Shown in pieces: positions 1 through 7,486 of a stretch of 64,000 nt of DNA. Source of the DNA: Streptomyces broussonetiae (lineage in GTDB: Bacteria > Actinomycetota > Actinomycetes > Streptomycetales > Streptomycetaceae); NCBI RefSeq assembly GCF_009796285.1, contig NZ_CP047020.1:8866001-8930000 (forward strand), read 5' to 3'. Both the position numbers and the translations under genes were made by a program. The notes beneath the pieces are model-generated. The model did not search any database and was not told the origin of the DNA. It saw only the letters and a list, made by a program, of their open reading frames with translations. Position 1 is the stretch's first letter; each line of letters starts with the position of its first letter.

Positions 1-1
1 C

Positions 2-424
2 AAGTCCTACCACGCACTGCTGCAGACGTCCGAGGCGGTGCGGGCGGCAGCCGCCGACGCCGGCCTGGAGCGCACCCTGGTGGAGCTGGTCAACCTGCGT
101 GTCTCGCAGATCAACGGCTGTGCCTACTGCCTGCACGTGCACACCCGGGCCGCGTTGCGCGCGGGGGACACGCCGGAGCGCCTCGGCGTCCTCGCCGCCT
201 GGCGGGAGACCGAACTGTTCACGCCCGCCGAGCGGGCCGCGCTGGCGCTCGCCGAGGCGACCACCGCGGCGGCGGACGGTGAACGCCAGGACGCGGCCTA
301 CGCGGCGGCGCGGGACGTGCTCACCGACGACCAGACGGCGGCGGTGATCTGGGTGGCCATCACCATCAACGCCTTCAACCGGGTCTCGATCATGAGCGGA
401 CACCCGGTGCGGCAGGAGCACTGA
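2..424 (+). CDS. Carboxymuconolactone decarboxylase / AhpD-like protein (5' partial)
   Basis: The frame is open from base 2, so the N-terminus lies outside the window; about 140 C-terminal residues are visible. The segment LVNLRVSQINGCAYCLHVHT carries the CxxC plus downstream His of the AhpD/CMD fold, followed by WRETELFTPAERAALALAEA, a signature of the alkylhydroperoxidase D-like subgroup. Such proteins are small helical oxidoreductases acting in peroxide defence or, in other members, in carboxymuconolactone decarboxylation; the substrate cannot be told from sequence. It converges on the lipoprotein gene downstream. Family assignment is firm, specific function is not. Confidence 0.88.
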   Translation, partial: KSYHALLQTSEAVRAAAADAGLERTLVELVNLRVSQINGCAYCLHVHTRAALRAGDTPERLGVLAAWRETELFTPAERAALALAEATTAAADGERQDAAYAAARDVLTDDQTAAVIWVAITINAFNRVSIMSGHPVRQEH

Positions 425-443
425 CCGTGCCTCGGCCGGCTGT

Positions 444-469
444 GACGTATCGCTGTGAGACGTATCGCT
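444..469. repeat. Short direct repeat, two copies of GACGTATCGCT
   Basis: GACGTATCGCT occurs at 444-454 and again at 459-469, a 15-bp period, just after the stop of the AhpD-like gene. It could be a protein-binding site or chance duplication; nothing else supports a role. Confidence 0.4.
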
Positions 470-583
470 CCTGGTCACTCAGCGTCCGGCGCATGAGGGA
501 GTAGTGCGCGTGCGTTGTCCGCCGCCCGGCCGTGCGGACTTCGAGCCGTGCAGGAGGGTGCTGCGGCACTGTTCCGGCGACCT

Positions 584-736
584 CCGGCCGGCCACCACCG
601 GCACCTCGCACTCGGCCCGCGCCGGCACCAACCGGTGCACCGGCCCGAGGTGCGGCAGCCGGGCCGCCCGGCCTCGTCGCCGGGCCACGCCTGTGACCAG
701 CAGGTCGTCCGGGGACGACGCGATCGAACACAGCAC
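584..736 (-). pseudogene. Possible relic of a universal stress protein (UspA) C-terminus
   Basis: On the minus strand the frame reads SSPDDLLVTGVARRRGRAAR and then LGPVHRLVPARAECEVPVV. This resembles the end of UspA-fold proteins, where ADLLVVG is followed by a glycine/arginine loop and then a G-S/P-V...V..A.CPV.VV strand. The ATP-binding loop is degenerate, no N-terminal half exists, and the frame runs on for about 35 unrelated residues. The rest of 425-778 shows no credible gene. The match is by eye and short. Confidence 0.4.
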
Positions 737-778
737 CCGGCGCGCAGGGGGGACAGTGGCCTTGCCCGAAGGCGGCGG

Positions 779-2014
779 TCACGCGGTGTCCCGATAGCGC
801 TCTGCCGGGCCCAGGAACGCGCTCCACCCGCCCTCCGGCTTCTCGCCGACCCTGAGGCTGCGCAGTCTCGCGAGAACCTCCGTGTCCTGGGCGTCGAGCC
901 AGTCGACGAACTGCCGGAACGAGACCAGCCGCACGTCCTCCCGGCCGGCGATCTGCTTGAGGGCCTCCTCGGCCGCGTCCATGTAGATGCCGCCGTTCCA
1001 CTCCTCGAAGTGGTTGCCGATGAACAGCGGCGCCCGGTTGGTCTCATAGGCCCGCTGGAACCCGGCCACGTACGCCTGTGTCGCCTGGGCGCGCCAGTAG
1101 GGGTAGTTGTACGACGGTGCCCGCGTCGTGTTCTTGGACTGGTTCGCCAGCATGTTGTAGTCCATCGACAGCACTTCGAACGTGTGGCCGGGAAACGGGA
1201 TGCTCTGCAGCGGCAGGTCCCAGACGCCCTCCCGCTTCCTCGGCCAGCGCTGCAGCCCGCCCGGTGAGGAGGCGTCGTAGCGCCAGCCCATTTCCTGCGC
1301 GACCGGCAGGAGGTTCCGCTGCCCGAGCAGGCAGGGGGTTCGGCCGCCCACCAGTTCCTTGTCGTAGTCGAAGGGGGGGTGCGGCTCGCTGTGCCAACCG
1401 GTGTGCGTGCGCCAGGACTTGACGAAGGAGCGGGCCTGGTCGATCTCCGAACGCCACTGCGCCGGAGTCCAGTCGGCCACCGAGCCGGGACCGGCGCAGA
1501 AGTGTCCGTTGAAGTGCGTGCCGATCTCGTGCCCGTCGAGCCAGGCCTGACGCACGTACGACAGCGTCTGCCTGAGGTGGTCGTCGGTGAGGTAACCGAT
1601 GTCCGAGGCGCCGACCGGGTTGTTGGGCGGCCGGTACAGCTGGCTTTTGTCCTCCGGCAGCAGGTAGAGGCCGGACAGGAAGAACGTCATGCATGCGTCG
1701 TGGTCCCGGGCGAGCTGCAGGAAGCGCGGGAACAGGCCGGTGCCCACCTCGCCGGCGCCGTCCCAGGAGAACACCACGAACTGCGGCGGGCGCCGGCCGG
1801 GTTCGAGCGGGGTTGCCGGTGCGGGCTGGTGCGGCTGCCGCCCGGTGTACGACGTCGAGCCGTCCCCGATCAGCCTGGGTGCCGCCCCCGGCCCCTCCTG
1901 CCCCTCTGCTGTGCCCAGGCCCGCGCATCCGGCCAGGGAGGCGGCGGCCACACCGATGCCGGCGCCGATCCCGAGGTGTGCCATCCTCCGGCGGCTGATG
2001 TCCCTCATCGTCAT
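779..2014 (-). CDS. Lipoprotein with NodB-like polysaccharide deacetylase fold
   Basis: A 411-residue exported protein. The ATG at 2014 was chosen because AGGAGG lies 9 nt upstream; the longer frame adds 34 Arg-rich residues with no ribosome site. The N-terminus has an Arg-rich stretch (ISRRRMAHLG), a hydrophobic segment and the lipobox LAGC, so it is probably a lipid-anchored surface protein, perhaps Tat-exported. The NodB core is recognisable: FSWDGAG is a variant of motif 1 (usually TFDDG) and supplies the metal Asp, and HEIGTH supplies the H-x3-H metal ligands. The likely role is deacetylation or remodelling of a cell-surface glycan; the substrate is unknown and the altered motif 1 leaves activity uncertain. 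It is transcribed away from the NmrA/TetR pair. Confidence 0.8.
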   Translation of the reverse strand: MTMRDISRRRMAHLGIGAGIGVAAASLAGCAGLGTAEGQEGPGAAPRLIGDGSTSYTGRQPHQPAPATPLEPGRRPPQFVVFSWDGAGEVGTGLFPRFLQLARDHDACMTFFLSGLYLLPEDKSQLYRPPNNPVGASDIGYLTDDHLRQTLSYVRQAWLDGHEIGTHFNGHFCAGPGSVADWTPAQWRSEIDQARSFVKSWRTHTGWHSEPHPPFDYDKELVGGRTPCLLGQRNLLPVAQEMGWRYDASSPGGLQRWPRKREGVWDLPLQSIPFPGHTFEVLSMDYNMLANQSKNTTRAPSYNYPYWRAQATQAYVAGFQRAYETNRAPLFIGNHFEEWNGGIYMDAAEEALKQIAGREDVRLVSFRQFVDWLDAQDTEVLARLRSLRVGEKPEGGWSAFLGPAERYRDTA

Positions 2015-2060
2015 CCCGACTCGCCTCCTGTCGCGACGCGTTGTGCGCCTCCTCAGCCTT

Positions 2061-2111
2061 GCGTCCGAATGCCGTGGGTCCGAATGCCGTGCGTCCGAAG
2101 TCGTGCGTCGG
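2061..2111. repeat. Tandem 15-bp repeat upstream of the lipoprotein gene
   Basis: Three to four imperfect copies of GTCCGAATGCCGTG lie head to tail, about 50 bp upstream of the chosen lipoprotein start. They fall inside the rejected N-terminal extension, where they would encode repeats of the HSDPRHSDAR kind. A leader or regulatory repeat is more likely than coding sequence. Confidence 0.65.
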
Positions 2112-2198
2112 AACATATCGAACTGTAAATCCGATAAGCGGAGGAATTGATTGATTTAGGGCGGTGTGGCGCGCAAAGGGGTTGCCAAAGCGTCTCCG

Positions 2199-3020
2199 TC
2201 AGCGGAACGCCGTCACATTGCGTGCCGCCCAGGTGGTGAAGGGGGTCGCGGGCCGTCCGAGCAGCCGGGGCACGTCCTGGGTGACCGTCCGCTCCTGCGG
2301 GGTGGGGGTGCCGAGGACGGCGAGCGTGCCGTCGGCGACCGCGGGCGGCATGAAACGGAGCATCTGTGCGCGGGCCTCCTCGGGGGTCTGCTCCACGAAG
2401 GTCACCGGCTCCCCGAGCGCTTCGCCGATGGCGGCGGCCCGCTGACGTGGGGTGGTGGGCTCCGGGCCGGTCAGTGTGTAGGTGGCGCCGGCGTGCCCGG
2501 CCTCGCGCAGCACGGCCGCCGCAACGGCCGCGACATCGGCCGGGTCGACGAACGGCAGCGCCACATCGGCGAACGGCGCCGCCGCCGTACGGTGCCGGCG
2601 GACCGGTTCCGCCCAGGCGAGCGCGTTGGAGGCCAGTCCGCCCGGGCGCAGGACGGTGCACGCCGGACCGGCCCCTGTCGCGGCCGCCTCGAAGCCCGCG
2701 GCGTGTGCGTACGCCCCGGGCCGGGTCCCCGCGCCCTGTGAGGACAGCAGTACCACCTTCTCGATCCCGGCGTCGGCGGCCCGGCGCAGGATGCCGTCCG
2801 GGTCCTCGCCGGCCACCAGCAGGAACAGGGCGTGCGCGCCGGCGAGCGCGGGCGCGAGGCTCTTCGGCCTGCCGAGGTCGGCGGCTACGGCCCGTACCCC
2901 GGGCGGCACGTCCGCGGCCCCGATGTGCCGGGCGACGGCCGTCACCGCCTCGCCGGCCTCGGCCAGCTCGGCGACCAGCGCTCGGCCGACGTTTCCGGTG
3001 GCCCCCGTGACGACGATCAT
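2199..3020 (-). CDS. NAD(P)-binding NmrA-like atypical SDR reductase
   Basis: A 273-residue protein starting MIVVTGATGNVGRALVAELA. The GxxGxxG Rossmann motif at residues 6-12 and the lack of a YxxxK catalytic pair in the usual place are typical of the atypical SDR/NmrA group (QOR2- and NmrA-like redox sensors or reductases). The C-terminal part (TLTGPEPTTPRQRAAAIGEALG) matches the NmrA-type substrate lobe. It is divergent from a TetR gene, with two similar palindromes in the 80-bp gap, so it is very probably repressed by that neighbour. Substrate unknown. Confidence 0.85.
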   Translation of the reverse strand: MIVVTGATGNVGRALVAELAEAGEAVTAVARHIGAADVPPGVRAVAADLGRPKSLAPALAGAHALFLLVAGEDPDGILRRAADAGIEKVVLLSSQGAGTRPGAYAHAAGFEAAATGAGPACTVLRPGGLASNALAWAEPVRRHRTAAAPFADVALPFVDPADVAAVAAAVLREAGHAGATYTLTGPEPTTPRQRAAAIGEALGEPVTFVEQTPEEARAQMLRFMPPAVADGTLAVLGTPTPQERTVTQDVPRLLGRPATPFTTWAARNVTAFR

Positions 3021-3034
3021 GGCGTCTCCTTCGA

Positions 3035-3056
3035 GTTAGTTAGTTGACTGACTAAG
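3035..3056. promoter_or_regulatory. TetR-type operator 1 (NmrA side)
   Basis: The interrupted palindrome TTAGTTAGTTGACTGACTAA sits just upstream of the NmrA-like start codon. Its outer half-sites TTAGT and ACTAA are shared with the second site at 3093-3114, so both are likely bound by the adjacent TetR protein. Confidence 0.65.
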
Positions 3057-3092
3057 AGGGACGTTAGCCTGCGGCGCGGTCCTTTGTCTATC

Positions 3093-3114
3093 GTTAGTCA
3101 GGTGACTGACTCAG
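3093..3114. promoter_or_regulatory. TetR-type operator 2 (overlaps the start of the tetR gene)
   Basis: TTAGTCAGGTGACTGACTCA is related to operator 1, with a centre-to-centre spacing of about 58 bp. The in-frame GTG at 3102 lies inside the palindrome, so the regulator may directly cover its own start, which would fit a very short or leaderless transcript. Confidence 0.6.
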
Positions 3115-3707
3115 AATCCGGAACCGGGACGAAGGCTGTGCGAGCGGGCCGTGGCGGCAAGCGTGAGCGCCTGGTGAGGGCAGCCGTGCGGATCTTCCAT
3201 GAGCAGGGTGTGGAGAAGACCACCCTCGGCGACATCGCCCGTGCGGCCGAGGTGCCGCTCGGCAACGTCTACTACTACTTCAAGACCAAGGACCAGCTGG
3301 TCGAGGCCGCGGTGGCCGCCCACTGCGCCCAACTTGACACACTCACCGCCCAGTTGGACACCCTCCCGGACCCGGCCGAACGGCTGAGGACACTGGTCGC
3401 CGGCTGGGTCGACCAGCGCGAGACCGCGGCCCGTTTCGGCTGCCCCTTCGGCACCCTCGCGTCCGAACTCGACAAGCGCGACGACGGCCTCGACCGGGCT
3501 GCGGCACAGGTCATGCGGGCCCTACTGGACTGGGTGGAGTCCCAGTTCGCCCAGCTCGGCCGTGCCGACGCCGCCGCACTGGCCGTCGAACTCGTCGCGG
3601 CCTACCAGGGCATGTCCGTTCTCACCAACACCCTGCGCGATCCCGGTCTGATGGCGGCGCAGGGGGAGCGTCTGCGGTCCTGGATCGACGGGGTCGCGGG
3701 TCGGTAG
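3102..3707 (+). CDS. TetR/AcrR family transcriptional regulator
   Basis: A regulator of about 200 residues. The N-terminal HTH reads LVRAAVRIFHEQGVEKTTLG and then EVPLGNVYYYFKTKDQLVEA, a textbook TetR recognition helix. The C-terminal ligand domain resembles the group that controls neighbouring NmrA/SDR reductases. The start is uncertain: TTG 3084 and GTG 3102 lack a ribosome site, and GTG 3138, just after GAAGG, would still leave the whole HTH. It is divergent from the NmrA-like gene and probably autoregulated through the two palindromes between them. Inducer unknown. Confidence 0.85.
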   Translation: MTDSESGTGTKAVRAGRGGKRERLVRAAVRIFHEQGVEKTTLGDIARAAEVPLGNVYYYFKTKDQLVEAAVAAHCAQLDTLTAQLDTLPDPAERLRTLVAGWVDQRETAARFGCPFGTLASELDKRDDGLDRAAAQVMRALLDWVESQFAQLGRADAAALAVELVAAYQGMSVLTNTLRDPGLMAAQGERLRSWIDGVAGR

Positions 3708-3786
3708 CCGGGCAGGGGCGTGGGCGAGCGCTCTGCCGGCGCCGCCGACGGCACCCGCCGGACCGGACCGGCCCTGCCGGCCTCCG

Positions 3787-4668
3787 TCAGGACGTCGCCT
3801 GCCGCTGCTCCGCCGCGACCGGCACCGTGGTGATGTGCTGGACGGCCCGGCTGAGGACCAGCACGCCGACGACGATCAGCAGGGCGCCGCACGCCTCGGG
3901 CACGAGCCACCAGCCGGTGCGGATGCGCTCGTCGAACAGGGTCATGCCCAGCGCCAGACTCACCATCGCGTCGCCGATGGTGAGCGCCGGCTGCGCCGCG
4001 GCCAGCGGACCTGCCTGGAGCGCGTTCTCCAGCAGGACCACGGCCGCGACCCCGGTCAGCGCGAAGCCGTACGTCTGCCAGGACCGCAGGAACATCGTGA
4101 AGCCGTGATCGGCGAACGTGCCGCTGGCCGACTTGAGCAGGGCGGCGGTCAGGGCGTTTCCGGTCGCGGAGGCGGCCGCGAGCAGCGCGGCGCGGCGGGC
4201 CGGGGCATGGCCGCGCCCGGACAGCACGACGGCCACGGCCATCGCGCCCAGGCACAGACACAGGGCCGGGATCCAGCGGGTGAGCGGCGCATGGTCGATG
4301 GCGCCGTGCGGGGCGGCGGCGATGAGCAGGACGGCGAGGCCCGCCACACAGCCGCCCACGCCCCACCAGCCCGAGCGGGGCATCCGCTTGTGCATCAGCG
4401 GGGCGGCGACGAGCAGCGCGAAGGGCAGCTCGAGGATGAACAGCGGCTGGACTAGTGCGAGCGGGCCGTTGACCAGGGCCAGGCTCTGCAAGAGTGCGGC
4501 GCAGACGACACCGGCCATGCCGATCACCCAGAACGGCCGTCGCGCCAGCTCCGCGACCAGGCGGATCCCGCTCCGGCGGGACGTGGACGCCGCCTTGCGC
4601 TGGAAGGCGGTGCCCACGGCGTTGCTCGCGGCTCCGGCGACGGCGAACGCCGCGGCCAGTTCGATCAC
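3787..4668 (-). CDS. DMT/EamA-like membrane transporter
   Basis: A 293-residue integral membrane protein with about nine to ten hydrophobic segments, such as VIGMAGVVCAALLQSLAL and LFILELPFALLVAAPLM. The order and length fit the drug/metabolite transporter superfamily with two EamA-like halves. The start is GTG, preceded by CAGGAGA at good spacing. No substrate can be inferred. It stands alone between a TetR and an alcohol dehydrogenase gene, both with their own orientation signals, so it is probably monocistronic. Confidence 0.8.
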   Translation of the reverse strand: MIELAAAFAVAGAASNAVGTAFQRKAASTSRRSGIRLVAELARRPFWVIGMAGVVCAALLQSLALVNGPLALVQPLFILELPFALLVAAPLMHKRMPRSGWWGVGGCVAGLAVLLIAAAPHGAIDHAPLTRWIPALCLCLGAMAVAVVLSGRGHAPARRAALLAAASATGNALTAALLKSASGTFADHGFTMFLRSWQTYGFALTGVAAVVLLENALQAGPLAAAQPALTIGDAMVSLALGMTLFDERIRTGWWLVPEACGALLIVVGVLVLSRAVQHITTVPVAAEQRQATS

Positions 4669-4726
4669 GACCGTCTCCTGCCCACAGGAGGCCTCCCGGA
4701 GGAGCTTGCGGAGTCCTCGGACCTCT

Positions 4727-5839
4727 TCAGCCTACGAAAGGCCTCGCCCGTGTGCCGGGTCCACGCCCGCCTGCCGGGTCCACCTCCGTGCGCGGACTCT
4801 GACCGTGGGGCAGGACGACCGCCCGGCCGTCGATCCTGCCGTCGTGCAGGCGCTGGTAGGCAACAGGCGCCTCGTCCAGCGAGAAGGTCTCGGTGTGCAC
4901 CGACACGGCGCCGGCCCGGGCGAGCGCCAGTACCTCCACCAGCTCGGTGCGGCTGCCCCAGTACGGGGAGGACACCGTGACCTCGAACGGCAGCCGCCCG
5001 AAGCCGACCGGTACGGCGCCGCCGCCGATGCCGACGACCGAGATCTCGCCCTCGACGGCCACCACGGTCGCGGCGAGGTCCGCCGTGACCTGGGCGCCGA
5101 CGAAGTCGAACGCCACCTCGGAGCCAAGGCCCCCGGTGAGGTCACGGACCGCCGCGGCAGCCTGCGCGTCGGACGGGACGGTCTCGTGCGCACCGACCTC
5201 CCGCGCGAGCCGCAGCTTGTCCGCGCTGACGTCGAGGGCGATCACCCGCGCCGGAGTCAGCGCGCGCAGCAGCTGGATGGCGACATGGCCGAGCCCGCCC
5301 GTGCCGATGACCACCGCGCTCGAGCCGGGCACCAGCTTGGGCAGCGCGCGCTTGATCGCGTGGTACGGCGTGAGGCCCGCGTCGGTCAGGGGCACGGCGG
5401 CGACGGGGTCGAGGCCGCCCAGCGGCACCAGGTGCCGGACGTCGTCGACCAGCAGGTACTCGGCCATCGAGCCCGGAGCGCCGAGCCCGGGCGGGCGGAT
5501 GCCGAGTTCCTCCGTGCGCAGGCAGTAGTTCTCCTTGCCCTCGGCGCACTTGACGCAGGTGCCACAGCCCCAGGGGCCGTACACGGCAACCCCGTCGCCC
5601 TCGGCGAGTCCGCCGACCCCGGCGCCCAGCGCGGCGACGGTGCCGACGCCCTCGTGGCCGAGGGTGAGCGGGAGGGCGTACCTGAAGTGCTCGGCGGGCT
5701 GGCTCATCACCGCGATGTCGGAGTGGCAGGCGCCGGCGGCGGTGACCTTCAGCAGGACCTGGCCCGGGCCGGGCTCGGGATCGGGGACGGTGACCACCTC
5801 GGGGGCGGCACCGATGGTGCGGTACTGCAGTGCCTTCAT
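4727..5839 (-). CDS. Zinc-dependent alcohol dehydrogenase (MDR family)
   Basis: A 370-residue medium-chain dehydrogenase. Catalytic zinc ligands are visible in GACHSD (Cys) and GHEGVG (His-Glu). The structural zinc loop CGTCVKCAEGKENYC has the four expected cysteines, and the NAD site is GTGGLG at about residue 180. The family oxidises alcohols to aldehydes or ketones with NAD(P). The catalytic core ends at GRAVVLPHG; the last 25 residues (SPRTEVDPAGGRG...) are unlike family members and look like read-through past a lost stop codon. GAAGGGA precedes the ATG. The SDR gene lies 36 bp upstream on the same strand, so the two dehydrogenases may be co-transcribed. Confidence 0.88.
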   Translation of the reverse strand: MKALQYRTIGAAPEVVTVPDPEPGPGQVLLKVTAAGACHSDIAVMSQPAEHFRYALPLTLGHEGVGTVAALGAGVGGLAEGDGVAVYGPWGCGTCVKCAEGKENYCLRTEELGIRPPGLGAPGSMAEYLLVDDVRHLVPLGGLDPVAAVPLTDAGLTPYHAIKRALPKLVPGSSAVVIGTGGLGHVAIQLLRALTPARVIALDVSADKLRLAREVGAHETVPSDAQAAAAVRDLTGGLGSEVAFDFVGAQVTADLAATVVAVEGEISVVGIGGGAVPVGFGRLPFEVTVSSPYWGSRTELVEVLALARAGAVSVHTETFSLDEAPVAYQRLHDGRIDGRAVVLPHGQSPRTEVDPAGGRGPGTRARPFVG

Positions 5840-5875
5840 GGTGGGTTCCCTTCGGGGCGGTGTGCGGCGCGGGGA

Positions 5876-6652
5876 TCAGACGGCCGTGTAGGCGCCGTCG
5901 ACCAGGTGGTAGCCGCCGTGGACGAAGGAGGCGCGGTCGCAGAGCAGGAAGGCGATCAGTTCGGCGACCTCCTCGGGCCGGCCGAGGCGGCCTGCGGGGT
6001 GCCGGTCCACCAGGGCCTGGTGCGCGGCCTCGTCCTTCCCGCCGATCAGCGGGGTCTCGATGAAGCCGGGTCCTACGGCGTTGACGCGGATGCCGTGCGC
6101 GGCGTACTCGGCGGCGGCCGCCTTGGTCAGCCCGACCACGCCGTGCTTGGCGGCCACGTAGGCGGGGGAGCCGGCAAAGCCCACCGAGCCGAGGATGGAG
6201 GCCACGTTGACGATCGCACCGCCGCCCGCGGCCTGCATCACCGGGAGTTCGTGGCGCAGCGAGTAGAAGACGCCGTCGAGGTTGGTGCGTATCACGCGCT
6301 GGTAGGACGCGATGTCGTACGCCCCGGTCGGGGCGAGCGGACCTGCGATCCCGGCGTTGTTCACGGCCAGGTGCAGCCCGCCGAAGGTCTGTGCCGTGAA
6401 CGCCACCGCCGCCTCGACGGATTCGGGCACGGTCACGTCGACGTGGACGGCGGCGGCCGGGGCGCCGTCGGCGGTGAGGTCCGCCGCGGCCTGCTCGGCG
6501 CCCTCGGTGTCGAAGTCGGCGATGACCACCCGGGCGCCGCCGGCGGCCAGCCGGCGGGCGGTGGCCAGGCCGATGCCGGAGGCGGCACCGGTGACCAGGG
6601 CGGTACGGCCGGCGAACTCGGCGGCGGGATCGGGCAGGGAGGTGGTGTTCAT
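5876..6652 (-). CDS. SDR family oxidoreductase
   Basis: A 258-residue classical short-chain dehydrogenase. TGAASGIG is the cofactor motif, NNAGIAG the NNAG motif, and the catalytic set is Ser (SILGS) with YVAAKHG (YxxxK). The Asp after the second strand (IADFD) suggests NAD preference. It probably reduces or oxidises a hydroxyl group of a small metabolite together with the downstream zinc dehydrogenase. The upstream TetR gene is on the same strand 34 bp away and may regulate both through the palindrome at 7398-7420. Confidence 0.88.
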   Translation of the reverse strand: MNTTSLPDPAAEFAGRTALVTGAASGIGLATARRLAAGGARVVIADFDTEGAEQAAADLTADGAPAAAVHVDVTVPESVEAAVAFTAQTFGGLHLAVNNAGIAGPLAPTGAYDIASYQRVIRTNLDGVFYSLRHELPVMQAAGGGAIVNVASILGSVGFAGSPAYVAAKHGVVGLTKAAAAEYAAHGIRVNAVGPGFIETPLIGGKDEAAHQALVDRHPAGRLGRPEEVAELIAFLLCDRASFVHGGYHLVDGAYTAV

Positions 6653-6685
6653 GCTCGGCTCACTTCTCGAGGGCTCAAGGGGGGC

Positions 6686-7378
6686 TCAAGGGGTCTGGTG
6701 GGCGGCTGTGCCTGTGCCTGTGGCTGCGGACGCTGCCTCGGTGGTCAGTGCGTCGTAGGCCCGCCCGACCAGGGCGGAGAGGTCCTCGGCTGCCCCGTCG
6801 TGGTCCGCGCTGCCGCGCGCCCACAGGCGCAGGGCGGCGGTGAGGACTCCGGCACCGGCGTCCACGACGACGGCCGGGCGCACGTCCCTGAGGTCGTCGG
6901 TGCCGAGCCGGCCGGCGATGATGCGGATCGACTCCTCCTGGGCGTCGACCCGGATGCGCTCGTACGCGGCGAACAGCGCGGGCTCGCTCTCCAGCAGGGC
7001 GAGCAGGCGCCGCAGGTCCGGGCGCACATGCCGGGCCGGGTTGGCCGGGTCGGCGAGCCAGCACTCCACGGCCCGGCGGTAGGCCAGCAGCGCGGGCTCC
7101 TCGGGCGGCCGTTCGCGCAGCAGCGCGTTGATGTGGTCGACGTCGAGGCGGACGAAGTCCAGCGCGGCGTCCTCCTTGCCGGTGAAGTGCCGGCTGAAGG
7201 TGCGGCGCGTGACGTCGGCGCGCTCCGCGATCGCCTCCACGGTCGTCTCCGCAAGACCGCGCTCGAGGATCAGCTCCACCGCGGCCGCCGCCAGCGCGGT
7301 ACGGGTCCTGAGCGCCCGGCGTCGCCGGCGGTCCTCGGGGGTGCCGGACGGGGGCTCGGGTGGCTGCGTCGCCGTCAT
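6686..7378 (-). CDS. TetR family transcriptional regulator
   Basis: A 230-residue regulator with HTH residues AAAVELILERGLAETTVEAI followed by DVTRRTFSRHFTGKEDA. The ATG at 7378 is preferred over one 13 codons upstream, because the longer version would place a near-perfect 23-bp palindrome inside the coding region. The C-terminal domain resembles the TetR_C_17 type found next to SDR genes. Same strand as, and immediately upstream of, the SDR and zinc dehydrogenase genes, which it probably controls together with itself. Confidence 0.85.
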   Translation of the reverse strand: MTATQPPEPPSGTPEDRRRRRALRTRTALAAAAVELILERGLAETTVEAIAERADVTRRTFSRHFTGKEDAALDFVRLDVDHINALLRERPPEEPALLAYRRAVECWLADPANPARHVRPDLRRLLALLESEPALFAAYERIRVDAQEESIRIIAGRLGTDDLRDVRPAVVVDAGAGVLTAALRLWARGSADHDGAAEDLSALVGRAYDALTTEAASAATGTGTAAHQTP

Positions 7379-7397
7379 GCCTTCGACCGTACACCCA

Positions 7398-7420
7398 CTA
7401 ATGTCCCAGTGGGACATTAG
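7398..7420. promoter_or_regulatory. TetR operator, 11-bp perfect inverted repeat
   Basis: Arms CTAATGTCCCA and TGGGACATTAG flank a single central base. It lies 20 bp upstream of the chosen TetR start, the right place for autorepression. Confidence 0.8.
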
Positions 7421-7439
7421 TTTCGCCGGGGCATCGGGC

Positions 7440-7469
7440 GGCCCCGCCCGGTGGGTGCCGGGCGGGGCC
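7440..7469. terminator. Strong hairpin, terminator of the chitinase gene
   Basis: GGCCCCGCCCGG, a 6-base loop TGGGTG, then CCGGGCGGGGCC: a perfect 12-bp stem. It begins 18 bp past the chitinase stop. There is no U-tract, which is usual for Streptomyces terminators. Confidence 0.8.
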
Positions 7470-7486
7470 TGGAGGACGCAGGTGGA

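Noticed and set aside
4118..7420. A continuous plus-strand open frame of 1100 codons
   Set aside because: It is antisense to four well-supported genes; long stop-free antisense frames arise from third-position GC bias.
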